41,580 nt of DNA from Mesostigma viride. Taxonomy: Eukaryota > Streptophyta > Mesostigmatophyceae > Mesostigmatales > Mesostigmataceae. Positions 39,938-41,580 of the stretch are shown one piece after another (within the stretch, counting starts at the first letter, position 1; each line of letters starts with the position of its first letter). Under the pieces are notes generated by a model. It saw only the letters and a list, made by a program, of their open reading frames with translations, had not been told where the DNA came from and made no database searches. The stretch is from NCBI GenBank assembly GCA_009746045.1, contig RPFO01001037.1, positions 1 to 41,580 of the forward strand, written 5' to 3'. Made by a program: the position numbers and the translations under genes.

Positions 39938-40144
39938 CTTGGCTGCATGGCGCATGTCGCATATCTTAATTTCTCAAAGCCAACGGCCGTTGGACTTACG
40001 AAACTGGACAAGTGCCAAGTGCGGATTGGTACTAAAATGGGCATTCTTGTTGAGGATGACCAGTTGTGTTTATATATTTTTGCATGGTGGCGGATGACTT
40101 GGCGTGTTGTTGCATTTTTACATACGGGTGTATGGTAGGCCTTA

Positions 40145-40153
40145 AACCCTAAA
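40145..40153 (+). promoter_or_regulatory. Telo-box AAACCCTAA in a degenerate telomere-like stretch
   Basis: The stretch 40141-40176 reads CCTTAAACCCTAAACCCCTA, CACTCCTAAACC. It holds about two plant-type CCCTAAA units plus decayed ones. It could be an interstitial telomere relic or a telo-box. Confidence 0.5.
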
Positions 40154-40185
40154 CCCCTACACTCCTAAACCATATTTACCCTTAT

Positions 40186-41580
40186 ATGTTGGGTGTGTTG
40201 TGTGAATGTTGGGTATGTGTGTTGGGGCGTGTGTGTTGTGTGTGTGTGTTGGGTGCATTCATGAAGGTGCGGGGGCGTGTAGGGTGTGTGCAAAGTGTCT
40301 TGTGTGTTGATGTTGGGTGTGGGGGGGGGGAGGTACATGTGTGTTGTGTGTGTGACTTAGTAGGTGTGTTGTGTGTGTGACTTAGGTGTGTGTGTTGTTT
40401 GTGTTGGATATGTGTTGTGTGTGTGTGTGTTGTGTGTGTGTAGGGTGTCTTGTGTGTTGGTTTCTTGTTTTTAGTAGGTGTTGGGTGTGTGTATGTCGGG
40501 TGCAAACATAGTGTGTGTGTGTGTGTGTGTGTTCGGTATGTGTGTTGGGTGTCTTGTGTGTGTGTGTATGTGTGTTGAGGCGTGTGTGTGTGCTCTGTGT
40601 ATGTATGTTGTGTGTGTGTGTGTTGGGGCGTGTGCGTGTGTGTGTTGTGTGCATGTTAATTGTCATGTATTGGTGTTGAGTGTGAGGGGGGGGATGGACG
40701 TGTGTGTTGTGTGTGACTTAGGTGTGTTATGTGTGTGTTGTGTGTGACTTAAGTGTGTGTGTGTGTTGTGTGTGTTGGATGTGTGGTGTGGGTGTGGGTG
40801 TGGGTGTGTGGGTGGGTGGGGGGGGGCCAAGTGTCTTGTGTGTTGGTATTGGGTTTGTGGGGGGGGTGTACGTGTGTGTTGTGTGTGACTTAGGTGTGTT
40901 TTGTGTGTGTTGTGTGTGATCGACCTAGGTGTGTGTTGCGTGTGTGTGTTGGGTGTACATGTGTTCATAAAGGGTGTGGGTGTGTGTAGGGTGTGTGCAA
41001 AGTGTCTTGTGTGTTGGTGTTGGGTGTGTGGGGGGGGGAAAGTACGTGTGTGTTGTGTGTGTGACTTAGGTGTGTTGTGTGTGTGTTGTTTGCATGTTAT
41101 TGTTGTGTTGTGGGGGGGGGGGATGTACGTGTACGTGTGTTGTGTGTTGGTGTCTTATTTTTAGGTGTTGGTGTGTGTGTCGTGGGTGCAAACATGTGTG
41201 TGTGTGTGTTGGGTGTGTGTTGGGTGTCTTGTGTGTTTGGTGTTTTTGGTAGGTGTTGTGTGTGCGTGTTTTCGGTATGTGTGTTGGGTGTCTTGTGTGT
41301 GTGTGGTATGTGTTTGGGTGTTGTTGTGTGTGCAGTGTTGGGGCATGTGTGTGTGTGTGTTGGGGCATGTGTGTGTGTTGTGGCATGTTAATTGTCATGT
41401 GTTGGTGTTGTGTGTGTGGGGGGGGGGATGTACGTGTGTGTTGTGTGTTACTTAGGTGTGTTATGTGTGTGTTGGGTGTGGGTGTCGTGGGCCGACCGGT
41501 GCAAACATTGTGTGTGTGTGTGTGGTTGGGTGTGTGTTGGGTGTCTTGTGTGTTGGTGTCTTGTTTTTAGTAGGTGTTGT
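40186..41580. repeat. TG-rich degenerate simple-sequence tract, to window end
   Basis: About 1.4 kb of TGTGTG/TTGGGTGTG with recurring larger words (GTGACTTAGGTGTG, GGGTGTCTTGTGTGTTGG, GTGTGTGGGGGGGG, TTAATTGTCATGT). These words recur every 150-400 bp, so there is a higher-order, diverged repeat above the TG level. Open frames in it are low-complexity artefacts. Confidence 0.93.

Noticed and set aside
40141-40176. A true chromosome end
   Set aside because: Only about two good CCCTAAA units are present and more than 1.4 kb of other sequence follows. It is at most an interstitial relic.

Overview
The window looks like nuclear DNA of a photosynthetic eukaryote, most likely a microalga. The evidence is GT-AG phase-0 introns, MYND-finger and F-box proteins, large satellites, a decayed plastid rpoB insertion and plant-type CCCTAAA/telo-box words. 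I cannot name the species. There is no prokaryotic layout: no operons or Shine-Dalgarno spacing.

Layout. 1-1720: a minus-strand coding region broken by several frameshifts. 1793-2219: a ten-copy 46-bp array built on the 14-bp palindrome CCAACGGCCGTTGG. 2237-8706: a minus-strand gene whose ~5-kb intron holds a second palindrome array and a ~4.1-kb AAGGAC satellite. 8.7-10.5 kb: short repeats and the rpoB relic. 10.5-13.6 kb: four small minus-strand genes, three with a C-x4-C...C-x2-H module. 13.8-17.8 kb: three paralogues of an unknown family plus relics, with a MYND gene between them. 18.1-20.65 kb: a ~207-bp tandem array. 20.65-24.2 kb: a small possible gene, a 205-bp MITE, an F-box gene, a second MYND gene with frame breaks, and a small basic-tailed protein. 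24.7-33.8 kb: a homopurine tract and a huge ~29-bp minisatellite carrying four copies of a 190-bp block. 33.8-35.6 kb: duplicated blocks, inverted repeats and GC-rich hairpins. 36.1-39.94 kb: a nine-copy 62-bp palindrome array followed by a plus-strand, four-exon transposase-like gene. 40.1-41.58 kb: a telo-box and a long TG-rich tract.

The unifying signal is the palindrome CCAACGGCCGTTGG. I count about 65 exact copies by hand and about 20 near copies, in flanks that differ from place to place. It sits 40-55 bp upstream of the predicted ATG of six consecutive genes (five of them counted from ATGs chosen by homology or position), and 70-110 bp upstream of several others. It also occurs just after stop codons, inside introns and in four differently sized arrays. 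Each half-site (YCYAACGGYY) matches the plant 3R-MYB/MSA element, and several copies lie beside a telo-box (AAACCCTAA). My inference is a repeat-dispersed promoter element that ties many unrelated lineage-specific genes into one regulon. No experiment here shows that.

Many of the genes show frame breaks at C, G or T homopolymers, so some 'pseudogenes' may be assembly errors.
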